Source: Montifringilla adamsi | Taxonomy: Eukaryota > Chordata > Aves > Passeriformes > Passeridae | Length of the DNA: 64,000 nucleotides | NCBI GenBank assembly: GCA_017590115.1 | Contig: JAGGNK010010225.1 | Location: 3,844,001 to 3,908,000 of the forward strand | Direction: 5' to 3' | Part shown: piece after piece, positions 12,290 through 24,200 of the stretch | Numbering within the stretch: the stretch's first letter is position 1 | Layout of the letters: each line of letters starts with the position of its first letter | Position numbers and translations under genes: made by a program | Notes under the pieces: model-generated | Database searches by the model: none | The model's input: only the letters and a program-made list of their open reading frames with translations | What the model was told of the DNA's origin: nothing

Positions 12290-13615
12290 CTACTTCACTG
12301 TCTAATCAGGTAGGCATGCTTGGATAGCAAAGAAAGGCATTTCCACAAAAGAAAAAAATCATTCTACTTTCTCATCACAGTTCTTCTGGATTAAAATTGG
12401 AGAGCAGATTCCATACAGTAGGTACCTTTCTACTGCAAGATTTTATAGTGCACTTCATCTTAAGGATGATAAATACAAACCTTCCCGGTGGGTAGGTATA
12501 TGGAACTAACATGCAGTCGTAACCAACTGGATAGTATGCTCAGTATAGTTGCCTCACACAACTGTAAGGAGCTTAATTTATGCCCACTGAGAATTTTAGA
12601 TTCCAGCAGAATCTATTGGAAATAACTCACAGGAGCTACTAAGCAGTTGTAGTTGGGTTGAACATGAAGCTGTATGAATTAATAATGGACTTAATGATCA
12701 CATGTGAAAATGAAGTCTGTTTTGGACAAGAAGTTTATGAAACCTTGTTCCACTTCTCATACTGCTACCTGCATTGCCTTTGAAAATGTTACTGGTATGA
12801 AACAGAGTTGCAAATATTGGAATATCCTTTTTGAGTTTCACAGATATTTTTCTTAGAATATTTGCTGGTGTAGTTTCTCTACTCCCTCATTGTGTGTGTT
12901 TTCAATGATGAAACTTTCATCTTCTTTCTGACCTCAGTGATCTTAATTCAGGACTGTCTCTGATTGCTTACCTATAAATGTGCCATATCATTGAGTCTTG
13001 ACAAATAGAGCTAAAGATGAGTTGTATCAAAGCAGACATATTAACCACCTGCCAGTAGCTGTTTTAAATAACTTTTTTTGCATTGGAACTAAGGTATATG
13101 AAGAAGGTGAGGTACATAAAGTTGTCTGTAAATATGACAAATTTAGGGTCAAAAAATTATTGAATAATCTCTTCTTTTCTGCCCCTCTTAGAACTTACAG
13201 TATCCCACACTGCATTTTTCAGAAAATTGCTTTTTTACTGCAACAGTACAAACCCACTTATTACATTTACCTTTTTCAGCACTGGAGAGGAAAGCAGGTC
13301 TCAAAACCTGAGCTATCTGTAGATGAAAAGAGATGATCGATTTAGGTATGCCTCAGCATGTGCTGTAGCTATCATCACCACTTCTTTTTCTTTCCCCCTT
13401 ATTTTCCCCCCTAGATGTCCTTGCATACTTTTAAAATACAGGAGGAACTTAATATATTTTTATTCCCTTTGATATCAGGTTAATAAGATAATCTGTCGTT
13501 TAAATACAAAGTTTGACTGTGTGCAAGCTATCAAGGGGAGCTCTTGTTGTTTATCAGTGGCTTTTCCACATCTGTCATAAATCTCTCATTAATTGAAGTG
13601 CTTTTCCTACTGTAG
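12290..13615 (+). other. intron-like sequence
   Basis: NEK10 intron. The 112-codon open frame at 12998-13336 has no recognisable domain and no codon signal I can support; it is treated as chance. Confidence 0.45.
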
Positions 13616-13680
13616 TATTATGTTTTCAGAGCCCTGAGATTTCTCTTCAGTATGGAAAGAAATTGACATATTTTTGAAAG
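13616..13680 (+). pseudogene. NEK10: NEK10 exon with Arg-to-stop nonsense
   Basis: The acceptor ctactgtag precedes YYVFRALRFLFSMERN, matching CYAFRALRFLFSMERN. The next codon is TGA (13664-13666) where the family has arginine, consistent with CGA to TGA at a CpG. The frame then runs HIFER up to a gtgtgt donor, ending in phase 2 as needed for the next exon. Confidence 0.92.
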
Positions 13681-15040
13681 GTGTGTTAACCATATGTTTT
13701 GTGAAACTCTTTTAGGATAGCTTTCAAAAGTCCAATCAGAAAGAAATATTTTCTAAACGTCATTTATTTTGTAATGGGCAATTTTTATCATGTCCACAAC
13801 TACAGATAGTCATTCCTGCACTGCAGCCAGTCTACAAGATGAGGTGTTCACTATTGGGACTCCTGTTGTGTGCATGCCAGGCAACCTAGCTCTGTGTGGG
13901 CTCCTTCTAACCCCCATGAATAAACCGTTTATATATGTTGAGGACAGCTTTAACAGTGCTGGCAATAAAACATACTTTTACCTTGAAGATTAGCATGTGC
14001 AATTTGCAGCTTCAGATAGTAGCAATTAACTGGAAGCAGTCAATTTTTTTCTCTGAGCCCTCTACTCTTTCACCATGGGTCTGACTTTGCATCAAGCTGT
14101 TTTACTTCGGAGTGTTACTAAAACGTTTGGATCAATAAGGACAAAATGTTTTCCATCAATTACACATTTTTACTAGTAAGATCACAATTTCCCCAGGTTG
14201 GCTACAAAGGCCATGTGAAACCTTGCAGTGTGATTTGTGGCATTAGAAGAGTAATCAGAGTATCTAGGACATCTTCCTGCCAGTAGTGTTTCTGTATGTT
14301 TTTATTATGTATCATAAATTACTAAAATTCTTTTTGTGACTTTTGTGTTATTTTTAAAAAGTGGATATTGTACTGAAAGTGCCTCAGTTTATAATGGATT
14401 TTCATGGTTGGTGACAAATTTTTGAAGAATCTGGGCTCATTTACTGTCTTTTGATTTTTCCAAATGCCTAATCTTCTGCATTTCTACTTATTCTAGAAGT
14501 TTAAAAAGAAACAAAACTTCAGTCAAGCATCTGAGTAATCAATTGTTGCCTCTTCTCTGTTGGCTTTTGCTTTTCTCAGTAATTTTAATCTTTTAGACTA
14601 GGATTATTGGCCAAAAATTCAAAGATGGATGTCATGATTCTTTAAATGCAGACAAATGTTAATCCTGTCACTTAGTGCATTACAAGAAGAAACTCATATA
14701 CTGATAATAAGCATAAAAGAAAGTAATGTAAGAAAAAAGTAATATTACTGGAAATTCAGAAGGTGCATTGACTTTAAAGGCTTGTACTTGTTTGGAGAAT
14801 TGGCATTTATATTAATATCCAGCCAATGGAGGCTGAAGTCTGACTTTTAAAAGGTGCTTTAACTCCTATGTATGTTGTGTTAGAGGCTTAATATCTTATT
14901 ACATTAGTGAAAAATAAGTGTACTGTTTAGGAGATTCTGAAGTAAGTTTTAATAATAAACACTGAAAAGTCTCTGGTGTAGATTAATAGCTCTTGTGTAC
15001 ATTGTTTCTCAAAGATACAAAAAAATTTGCACCTTTCTAG
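13681..15040 (+). other. intron-like sequence, no features found
   Basis: NEK10 intron without recognisable repeats or coding similarity. Confidence 0.5.
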
Positions 15041-15143
15041 AATTTTCCCTACTGACTTGTTTGAAATCCTCATTGATATTGGACATTATGTGTACGATAT
15101 CAGAGCTTATGAAGGGTTGGTATTAAAGCTAAATTCATTAAAG
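15041..15143 (+). pseudogene. NEK10: NEK10 exon (FPTDLFEILIDIGHYV), intact
   Basis: This 103-bp exon reads IFPTDLFEILIDIGHYVYDI then RAYEGLVLKLNSLK, matching LFPTDLFEIFIDIGHYVRDI and the following ISAYEELVSKLNLL region. The acceptor ctttctag and the strong gtaagt donor are intact. It is the last armadillo-side segment before the linker to the kinase domain and carries no stop or shift. Confidence 0.93.
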
Positions 15144-15260
15144 GTAAGTAAAAACCTTAAGCCTTCATAGTTGTAAGAACTTGTATTCTTGGACATTCTT
15201 AGCACAAGAAAGGCATAAAATATTTTAAATTTATTTATTTGTGATTTAATTTATTACTAG

Positions 15261-15383
15261 GAGGATATATTGAAGCAAATCACTGAAAGTATTGAGGACA
15301 TGAATAAGGCACCCACAAAACATGTAGGAGATTATGCAATTTTAGAGCACATTGGCAGTGGAGTTTTTGGAAGTGTATATAAG
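15261..15383 (+). pseudogene. NEK10: NEK10 exon, kinase start with glycine-rich loop, intact
   Basis: Forty-one codons read EDILKQITESIEDMNKAPTK, HVGDYAILEHIGSGVFGSVY, K. This covers the linker and the first strands of the kinase N-lobe, including the nucleotide-binding loop GSGVFGSVY (GxGxxGxV consensus). Splice sites ttactag and gtagac are present, phase 0 on both sides. The exon itself is undamaged, but the following exon(s) with the ATP-binding lysine are missing: only 434 bp separate it from the next recognisable exon. Confidence 0.93.
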
Positions 15384-15817
15384 GTAGACTTTTCCTTTGT
15401 TATTATTTTACAGATTTGAGGGGAAGCTTCATGAAGAGGGGGATCATTATTCTCCTCTAAAGATCCAAAGTGTACAATTGAAATGCTAAATAGGGAGAAA
15501 GGCTATGGTGAGTAGCAGAGTGAATGATACAGATTGCCAGCCATATAGTTTTAATTTTCCTTTCAATAAAGAGTTACCTACATACACTTGCCTGCTGAGT
15601 GATTAGCAGACAATGGTTTCCTTATAGTTCTGTGACATAAATTGAGGAAAAACTCAAACAAAAAAGAGTAGAACTAGATTAAGGTGTATCTACCTGTACA
15701 AACACAATTTTTAAAGACTAAAAAAACCCAGCTTTTAAAATACATTTTTTACCTCAAATACTCTATTTTAAAATTATTTCTGTATAAATACAATGTTCTA
15801 TTAATTTCTTTTATGAG

Positions 15818-15935
15818 ATGACAGATTGTATATAGTGATGGAGCTCATGGAGCGGGTGCCATTGGGACAATACTTTCACTCTTTGAAGGAAAAGCAACAG
15901 CAGTTTACAGAAGATGGAATATGGCATATCTTTGT
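15818..15935 (+). pseudogene. NEK10: NEK10 exon, kinase hinge region, shifted at 3' end
   Basis: After an acceptor ending tatgag, the frame reads DRLYIVMELMERVPLGQYFH, SLKEKQQQFTEDGIWHIF, matching DRLYIVMELIEGAPLGEHFS and its continuation (hinge and helix D). The donor gtgagt is good, but the exon ends two bases into a codon where the next exon needs phase 0. The expected Gln codon before the donor is missing, so a small deletion (4 bp is the simplest reading) shifts the frame into a TAG soon after the junction. Confidence 0.88.
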
Positions 15936-16064
15936 GTGAGTAAGGGCCTCCCTTCTTTTTGCTGGGATTTTCCTGCCTGTAATTAGTAGCACCATGAATT
16001 TAATGTGTCTTTGTTTAGGTTGTAGTTAAGAATCTTTGTAAGGCTCTTTCTGTTTGTTTTTAAG

Positions 16065-16170
16065 CTTTGTCTAGCTCTTCGTTATTTGCATAAAGAGAAG
16101 AGGATTGTTCATTGAGATCTCACTCCACAGAATGTCATATTGGGGGATAAATGCTAAGTTGCACTTACTA
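16065..16170 (+). pseudogene. NEK10: NEK10 exon, catalytic loop with HRD arginine changed to stop
   Basis: Reads LCLALRYLHKEKRIVH, stop, DLTPQNVILGDKC, stop, VALT; the family has LCLALRYLHKEKRIVHRDLT followed by PNNIMLGDKDKVTVT. TGA at 16113-16115 replaces the arginine of the catalytic HRD motif (CGA to TGA fits). A second stop, TAA at 16155-16157, stands where lysine is expected. Acceptor ttttaag and donor gtagaa keep AG/GT; the phase agrees with the exon at 26102. Confidence 0.95.
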
Positions 16171-16312
16171 GTAGAACTGCTCTGCTTGAAGACAATTTCT
16201 CAAGATGTACCTCGGAAGCATTTCTTCACTGAAACTCAGAAAGGTTCAGATTCCTGGGTGTTGGTTATCATTCTTAGAAGCTAGTAAATTATTGCATTAT
16301 TATACTGTTGTG

Positions 16313-17620
16313 TGAAATCATCAAATCACAGAATGGACTGGATTGAAAAGGACCTTAAATATAATCTATTTTCAATCCCCCCCCTCCAGGGAGGCCTTTC
16401 TCTAGATCAGGTTGCTCACAGTCTCATCTATCTTACCTTAAACACTCACAGGGATGGATGACCTGTTCCAGTACCTCACCATCCTCACAGTAAAGAATTT
16501 TTTTCCTAATATCTAATCTAAACCTACCTTTTTCCAGTTTGAAACCATTCCCCCTTGTCCAGTCACTATGTGCAGTCGTTAAAAGTCCTTCATCTTTCTC
16601 AGAGGCTTCCTTCAGGCACTGGAAAGCCACTATTAGGTCACCCTAGAGCCTTCTCTGTTCCAGGCTGAATAAACCCAAGTCTCTCAGCCTCCCCTCACAG
16701 GAGAGGTGCTTCATCCCTCTGAACATCTTTTTGGTAATCCTCTGGACTCACTCCAACAGGTTGATGTCCTTCTTGTGCTGGGACCTCAGAGCTGGATGCA
16801 GGGTTCCAGTGGAGTCTCACCAGAGGGAAGCAGAGGGGCAGAATCCCCTCCCTTGCCCTGCTGCCCACGCTGCATTGGATGCAGCCCAGGAGACATTTGG
16901 CTTTCTGTGCTGTGAGTGCCCATGGCTGGCTCATGTCCTCTCACCCCCAGCACCCCTGAGTCCTTCTCTCCAGGGCTGCTCTTGATCTGTTCATCCCCAG
17001 CCTCTATTGACACCAGGCGTTGTCCTGACCCAGCTGCAGCACCTTGCTCTTGGTTTTGTTAAACTGCGTGAGATTCCCATGGGTCCATTTCTTGAGCTTG
17101 TCCTGGTCTCTCTGGATGCCATCCCAGGCGTGCCAGCTGCGTCACTCAGCTTGGTGTCACCTGCAATTTATTTAGATTGATCCCTCCATCTATGTCATTA
17201 ATGTATATATTAAATAACACTGGTCCCAGTATGGACCCCTGAGGGACACTACTTGTCACTGGTGTCCATTGGGACTTTGAGCCATTGATCACTACCCTCT
17301 GAATGCAACCATCCAATCAATTTCTTATCCATCTAGCAGTCTACTCATGAATTACTCTTTTGGGGAACCATGCCAAAGGCTTTTCAGAACTCTTGATAAA
17401 TGACATTTGTTGTCTTTCCATTGTCTACTGATGTAGTCACTCCTTCACAGAAGGTCACTATGGGTAGGAAGGACTTGCCCTTGTTGAAGCTATGCTGACC
17501 ATCTCAAATCATCTCCCTGTTCTGCATGAGCCTTAGCATAGTTTCTAGGAGGATGTGTTCCATGACCTTCCCAGGCACAGAAGTAAAATAATTGCTAATG
17601 CAAATTTTGTGTCATCTGCC
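16313..17620 (-). mobile_element. CR1 LINE fragment, 3' part
   Basis: A minus-strand CR1 retrotransposon of the avian type. The 3' end near 16313-16390 has the usual TCACAGAATGG...GGACCTT pattern. Minus-strand translations show reverse-transcriptase ORF remnants: AQKAKCLLGCIQCSVGSRAR (about 16895-16835) matches the CR1 segment AxKANGILGCIxxSVASRSR, and near 16600 TTAHSDWTRGNGFKLEKGRF matches the C-terminal CR1 segment. On the genomic strand the diagnostic text GTCCCAGTATGGACCCCTGA (17223-17242) is also CR1. The frames are broken by several stops, so the copy is dead. It sits in the intron between the HRD and DFG exons. Confidence 0.88.
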
Positions 17621-17639
17621 ATGGCTATATTTTTTGCAG

Positions 17640-19021
17640 CTATGGATGGTAAATATGATGGAGATGATTTAGCCTTAAAATATTTAAACTATAGTTAGGC
17701 TTCAAGGCCTGCTTTTATTTAAATTAGCAAGAATATTGAAATAATCAGATTACAGAACAAGTGGTAATGAACATACAAAGTATAACAGCTGTCTATTCTA
17801 TTCCAATTCTGCCATGAATTTGGTTAGCATCCTTCAGTTATTCCCAGATCAGCTGCAGTGAGGTGCTATTTGTAAAAGTCTGTAGTAGTGAATATTCTTG
17901 ATGTATGCTTCTGTAGTCACCACAGTGTGGAGGAAGGAACCTAGGCAGTTTCCAGGACAGACTTTGAAAGCAATATGTGTGTGAGCAGTACAAAGCATGG
18001 CGTAGTTTTAGTCTTTGAGCAAATGAATATAGCCTGGTACACAGAGCAAGCCTTCCAGGCAATTCAGATCCTGTAGTTTTTGAAGTTCTCAAACAACTAC
18101 TGCATGTTTTCTTGCTGCTCATGACACAGAAGAAAACAAACAATTTGAATGCTGCAGAATTGTTGTAAGAAGTCTTTATGCAAAACTCCATCTCTCTTCT
18201 TTAAATATAACAGTAAACTGTAGACACACACTCACACCCATCCACAAAATGCTCAGCAACTGTTGTTTCATAGTAAATATTTTTACCTCATGTTCTACAT
18301 ATTTAAATTTATTCATTATGAAAGTTTATGTGCTAAGCCCCCTCAGACTCTTAGTAATGATGCAGTTTTGAAATAATGTGATTTAATGGTGCAATTGTCC
18401 TTGAGTGATAAAAAGAAATATTCCAAATATGATTTTAAAGTATCATATAATTGTATTTTATATCAACTACTGCCACTGAGGGGCACTCTTGTCTTAACAA
18501 CCTTTTCTTATCTTTAGTCCTTTCTAAATATGGAGAAGTCTAAATGTACTTTCAAGTATAAGCTCAAAATCGCCCTTGAAAAGCATTTATATTTCTGTCA
18601 AAGGTTTACAGGAGTTCAGGAAAATTGGAAGAACAGAAACTTACTTGGATCATTTCTACAGCAATTAGTTCAAAACTATTACAGTATTTAAACAAACACT
18701 CACTTTATTTAGTCCAACAGCTAGTACAAGTGTAGTACCTATTGAATTTTTGGGAAGAGGTGAAGAACTTTTATCTGTTGTTTCTGAATTTTATAAAGCC
18801 TTGCTTTTTTACAGCCTTAATGAAATTAAGATGAATTTACTTTCTCTCTGATGATTGTTAATGTGTACTTTATAGACGCGTGCTATGTTATTGTTCCTAA
18901 CTCTTGCAGTCCATGTATGCTAAAGACTGGAGCATTTGTGATCTTAATGATTATGTCTCATAATAGTTGAGGATAAATGTATTGTCCATTTAGTACATTT
19001 CAAGTGTTCTTGGTGAAAGTC
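17640..19021 (+). other. intron-like sequence, no features found
   Basis: Continuation of the large intron between the HRD and DFG exons. The minus-strand open frame at 17838-18191 shows no recognisable family. Confidence 0.45.
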
Positions 19022-19654
19022 TGTCCTGATTTCCATTGGAAAAGAGTTAATTCTCTTTCTTGTAGCTGGTACGTTGCTGTGTTTTGAATTTAGTACGACA
19101 GTAATGTTGATAACACACGGAGATTTTAGTTATTGCTGAGGACTGTATACTCCAAATCAAGGACTTTTCAGTTTTCCATGCTCTGCCAGTAATGAGCTGC
19201 ACAACAGGCTGGGGATGGGGAGTACAGCCAGAATGGCTGACTTGAGCTAGCCCAAGGAATATTCCATACCATGGAATGCCATCCCCGGTATATAAACTGG
19301 GGCAAGTTGGCCAGGAGGTGCCAATGAGTGCTCATGGAATGGCTGGGCATCTTTCAGCAGGTGGTAAGCAACTTCAGTGAGCATCATTTGTTTTTCTTGA
19401 GTTTTATTCTGCCCCACGTTCTTTTAATTACAGTTGCTATTAATAATAGCAATTATATAAAAATAATTTTATATTATATAAATTATAATACTATGATACT
19501 GAAATATTATAATACTTTATGTTGTTTCCGTCATCAAACTGTTTTTTACATTGACTCATGAGTTTTATTTCCTTTTTTTGCGATTCTCCTTCCTGGGGAA
19601 GGTGAGAAATTGAGTGTGTGGTGCTTGGTTGCTGGCTGGGGTTAAACCATGACA
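19022..19654 (+). mobile_element. ERVL-like solo LTR
   Basis: A full-length LTR of 633 bp running TGTCCTGATTTCC to TTAAACCATGACA. It is flanked by AAGTC (19017-19021) and AAGTT (19655-19659), a 5-bp target duplication with one mismatch, as expected for ERVL-type elements. The order of motifs (TAGCTGGTA, GTTGATAACACAC, TCAAGGACTTTTCAG, GGGCATCTTTCAG) matches a common neoavian LTR. No internal retroviral sequence lies beside it, so it is a solo LTR left by recombination. Confidence 0.88.
19289..19296 (+). promoter_or_regulatory. TATA box of the solo LTR
   Basis: TATATAAA within CCCGGTATATAAACTGGGG, at the position of the core promoter in this LTR family. Activity is unknown. Confidence 0.6.
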
Positions 19655-20689
19655 AAGTTACAACAAAATGTCAGATGAATGTGAAGCATATGCTAAAATG
19701 CTGAGAAATCTCTGAATTGAATTTATTCTGTCAGCTTTTTAAAAAGAGAAGGTCTGCTCTAAGATCCATTAAAAACTATACTTCTGCATTTACAAGCTGC
19801 ACACTCATCCTAAATAGAGAGAATTCAATTTTCTGGAGTCTTTCAAATCTGAAAACTGACCCAAGCTTGTCTTGATCTAACTAGAGTAGTGGACTACCTG
19901 TGAAGCAGTGTTGTATGACTGTATAAGTGGGATATGGCTGAAATTATTTTACTTTATAAAAGAATCTTATAATACTGCTCTATTTTCTTTTCCTCAGTCA
20001 GTCCTTCTGGAAATAGTAACTCCTGTTAATCTCTTGCTATGAGAATCTGCAGGCTGGTAGTGTAACAAATGCAGATCACTCATCTGTAACTAATGTTCTT
20101 AAAAAAAATTGTATTTAGAGAGGTGCCTTAGTTTCAGACTCTTATGGTGTATTTTGAATAAAAAAAGACCTAGGGAAATGATCAATGTACTGGAGAAAGA
20201 CCTTTTAGAGATTCAGACTTTAATTCTGCAACAGCCACACCAATGAGCTGCTTTAAGAAAATTTTTGGGCTCACAGATAGGCATTTTGTGCCTTGTATAT
20301 GAGAATGGGACCACTCACATTCCAAATCCCTTGAAGATCTCTTACACACTTTCTGCTTTTATGTTGGTTGAAAAGGATAGAAGTGCACAGAGTGGGAGAC
20401 ACTCCCACCTTGCTGTCAGAGTGGGAAACAATAAACCTGCTAAAGAATTATGCATATTTGTCCTGAATTCATGGAGAAACATTCCACAGGTGGCCCTGGT
20501 AGAACAATTCCAGCAGAACTTGGTAGGCAGGGACCTATGGTGATAGAAAACAAGAATTCATACAAAGAAATCTGCAGCTGGCCTGGCATAATGCAAGATT
20601 AAATTTGAGGGACCTCTTCTCAGGATGGTCTCTGAATATCATGTGTATAGGTCTTATTGAAAAAGAAATACTCATGCTCTGGTGAGACC
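19655..20689 (+). other. intron-like sequence, no features found
   Basis: NEK10 intron. The open frame at 20265-20543 resembles no family I know; the stretch just before 20690 may be degraded CR1. Confidence 0.4.
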
Positions 20690-21250
20690 TTACCTGAAGT
20701 ACTGTGTCCAGCTCTTGGGTCCTCAGCACAAGAAGGACCTGTTGGAGTCAATCCAGAGGAAGGTTACAAAGAGGATTGTGGTGGTTTTGCATGGAGATCT
20801 GAAATTGGTGAACCAAAACCACTACACAGATTAGAGGACTGGAGCACCTCTCCTATGAAGAAACGTTGAAAAAGTTGGGATGGTTCAGCCTGGAGAAGTA
20901 AAAGCTCCAGGGAGACCTTAGTGCACCTTTCTGAACATAAAGGGGACCATAAGAGAGCTGGAGAAGGACTTTTCACAAGGGCTTGAAGTGGCAGAACAAG
21001 AGGGTATGGCTTCAAACTGAAAGAGAGTAGACTTAGATTAAATAAGAGGAAGAAATTCTTTACTGGTGTGAGGGGGTGGTGGTGAGGCTCTGGAATCAAA
21101 GTTCTGGATGCCTTGTTCCTAGAAGTATTCAAGGTCAAGTTAGATGGGTCTCTGAGCAGCCTGGTGTAGTGAAAGGTGTCCTTGCCCATAGTAGGGAGTT
21201 TGCAACTTGATAATCTTAACATCCCTTCCTACCCAAGCCATTCTACAATA
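20690..21250 (+). mobile_element. CR1 LINE 3' end, plus strand
   Basis: The plus strand reads TGGTGAGACCTTACCTGAAG, AGTCAATCCAGAGGAAGG, CTGGAGCACCTCTCCTATGA, GCCTGGAGAAG and ends near CATTCTACAATAATATTCTG. This is the order of the 3' region of CR1 ORF2 and its untranslated tail. Stops interrupt the frame throughout. A 50-bp foldback piece interrupts it at 20777-20826. Confidence 0.88.
20777..20826. repeat. 50-bp insert with 13-bp inverted ends inside CR1
   Basis: Compared with the CR1 pattern around it (AAGAGGAT continuing directly to AGAGGACTGGAGCACC), extra sequence is present. It starts TGTGGTGGTTTTG and ends CAAAACCACTACA, which are inverted complements at 12 of 13 positions. The flanks gaggat and cagatt are only loosely similar, so the target duplication is uncertain. 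It could be a tiny foldback element or the fused ends of an LTR element. Confidence 0.5.
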
Positions 21251-24200
21251 ATATTCTGAAGAATTTTTGAATATTTATAGCCACACTGTGTTTTGTTTTT
21301 CTTAAGTAATGTATGTGGTTAGATACTTTCTTTATTCAGAATTTTCTTTATTGTTTTGTTTTTAAACTTATGCAAGACAGAAATGAAAGTTCTAAGCCCA
21401 GCAGGTGCTTCATTCTAATGTGAAAATTGTATAAGTTTTTTGTATTTCCCAGGACATCTTTTACAGATGTCAATTAAACTTGAATTATCCTAACCTTTTC
21501 AGGGTCTTTAAAGTTGTGTGTTGTTGCAAATGTAAACAGACATTTACAATCTGATCCTAGCCGAGCTGTTTCTGACTATAGAGAGCTTTAAGCATGTTGT
21601 TGTTTTGTAGTCTCTAGAAGTGCCCACCCTACTTGTTTTCTGTTAAATTTTTGACATAAATTCCATAGGAAGGGGTCCATGACTACCATCTTCTGTGCTG
21701 GTACAGCATTTAATCATAATCGATTGAACTAACCATGCTATGAAAATGTAAATATTAAATCATGCCAAACTGCAATTTTGTAAGACGTCTCAGTTTCAAT
21801 TGATAGAAAAGTATTACCAAAACTGTACATCTCCAGTCAGACTGAAAGTCTCATGTATTGTGTCAGACACACACAAAAATGGTGGAATTTTAGGTGTAGC
21901 CTGGTTGAAAGTTGTTTTGTTATAGGGTTTTAGAGATTCGTTGAACCAATATTATCAGTGACTTTCCTTTTAATCTGCCCAGCCTTTTTATATAAGACAT
22001 TGAGAAGTTACAGTTCTAAATTGAAAATGTGTCTCTGCTTTTATTGCAGCTATATTTTACTGCAGCTGTATTTTGGTTCTAGCACAGTGTATTTCTGTCT
22101 AGAGCTCCATAGCTGCATCTGTTTGTAGGATAAAACAGAAGACTCTGTAGATCATCACTTTTCCTCAGTGTCATTTAGTTGAAGCAAGGTTTAGACCTTG
22201 ATGGTCAGAGGTCTGTGTGGAATCACTTGGACACCTTTCAGAGCTGATATCAAGGAGAGTTGTGAAGGGTACCCTACTCTGTTTTAGGAAGCATGTTCTG
22301 TTGAATGTTTACTTTACATGATAAAATAGCAGCTGGAAAGATCTGTATGGGTCTGAACCTAGGATTATGTAGTAGCAGAATGCTTGTTTTGAGACAACTC
22401 ACCTGTTGGATAAACTTCTAATCATAGCAGGCAGCCATGTAGCGTCAGAATGGTTAACTGAATGTGACTTGGAAAGTTCAGAGAGTTGCTGGAAGAAAGC
22501 TCCCTGTTAGTTTTGTAATTCAGACTATTTGCTTGAGTGCGTTGTATATAACACCTATTGGCACCTATTGGATTCTGTTCCATGTCCAGAGAAGCAGTAG
22601 CCATGGGATAAAGTGGATATAACCAGAGTATGTTGTGTGTTAGTCACTGCTCAGATTCACTTGAATCACTCTGCTGGGTTTTTAGCAGATTACATGGCTC
22701 ATTTAACTAATATTCATAATCAGAATTGCTACACTTCACACTGAGGTTCAAGGAAGTCCTTGTAGTATTTTATTTTAAAAGTTATTTCCATAATAGGCTG
22801 AATGGAATCTTCTACTTTTTTATATTCACATTGTAAATCAAACATTCTGGAAATCGTTGGTGAATTAATACCATGATCACATCTCTTCACAAATCTCAGT
22901 TCTAGATGTGGATCAGTGCTTAGGTTCCTAGTGCAGAAGTTACAAGCTTCACAAAACTAGCAGTAGATTGTTTACAAAGCAATAAAAGCACAGAGAAAGA
23001 AGAATGATAGAATAGCTAAAAAGTTTATTTGGGAATGAGAAGTTAATTCTGTTCACATTGTATTGATGTAGAATAAGTATGAATTCTACAAGTAGCATAA
23101 GTATGTACTGTTGTTGATTAAATTGCAAATTATCTTGATTTTAGCATATGTATTTATAGAAAATAAAGTTATAATTTTATACTCCATATTGCTGTACCTC
23201 AGTAAGTTGCTTACAAACCTGCTTGATAACAATTGCAAACTTGCTGAAAAGAAGCAAAGGGTTTTTGTCTCATCCTGAACCCTTCAGGGTAGTAGAAGAA
23301 ACTGTTCAGTGGGTACACAGTGAAAATCTGATGTGAGCTGCTCTGAAGTTCATATATAGGGTAAATTTGATACTCTGTTAACATTCTTTTTTGCTGTGCG
23401 TTTGGTCTTTGTGTGTGTATTTGATTTTAGGAGAAGTTAATGACATTTTCGAATAGGGTTCAGATATAAATTAAGGCAGCAAACTTGCAAATATGAAGTC
23501 AGTGTTGTTAAGTTGTATCTGAATAATTTTTGTCTTGTTTATATGGCAGAAGATAAATTTAGGTGAGAATTTTGGGAAATGAAACAGCTAATGAAAATCC
23601 AGATTCTTTTAATAAAAAGAGTAATGAGAAACCATTGCAGGTATCTAAAATGCTCATTGGAAGAGAGTGCTAAGATTTAGAAAGTTTCTGTAATTTGGCT
23701 CTTATGAAAGCTGCAGAGACCATTAAGTAGGGGGTTAAGATATTAGCCAAGTATGCCTAGTCCTATTTTCATAGTTGTCTTTCCTTCATGCCCTCTTCCA
23801 CAGATTTTTAATCTTTTTTGAAACCACCTTGCTTCATTATCACTTATTCTGCAACTCTAAACATAGTGTAAAGAAGTGAAAGAAGTGAAGGATCAGAATC
23901 TAAAGGATTATGACTTCATCATATTATTTTAATTTTTTTTCCTGTTTGAGGATTGTCTTGTATAGTTGTTTGACTATTTCTTAACAAATTTAAAAAAATT
24001 AAATATAGCTAATGAATAGGGGTCACCTTCATATTTGGTTATATCTTCATTTAATGATACATGAGACAGGCCTGTCAGAGTTCTCAGAAGTTATTTCATT
24101 TGTTTGTTAGTCATTGTAGCAACTTTTGGCATCACATACCAAATAATCATGGAATGTTAGAAGTGGTAGACCAATTTAGTTATTTATTAAGACAAATGCT

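Noticed and set aside
12998..13336. 112-codon plus-strand frame in a NEK10 intron
   Set aside because: No recognisable domain, AT-driven composition, no splice or promoter context; likely chance.
15384..15480. Possible exon after a ttattttacag acceptor in the short intron
   Set aside because: The following sequence has early stops and no resemblance to the lysine-bearing kinase segment.
20764..21222. 152-codon minus-strand frame
   Set aside because: Antisense of the plus-strand CR1 fragment.
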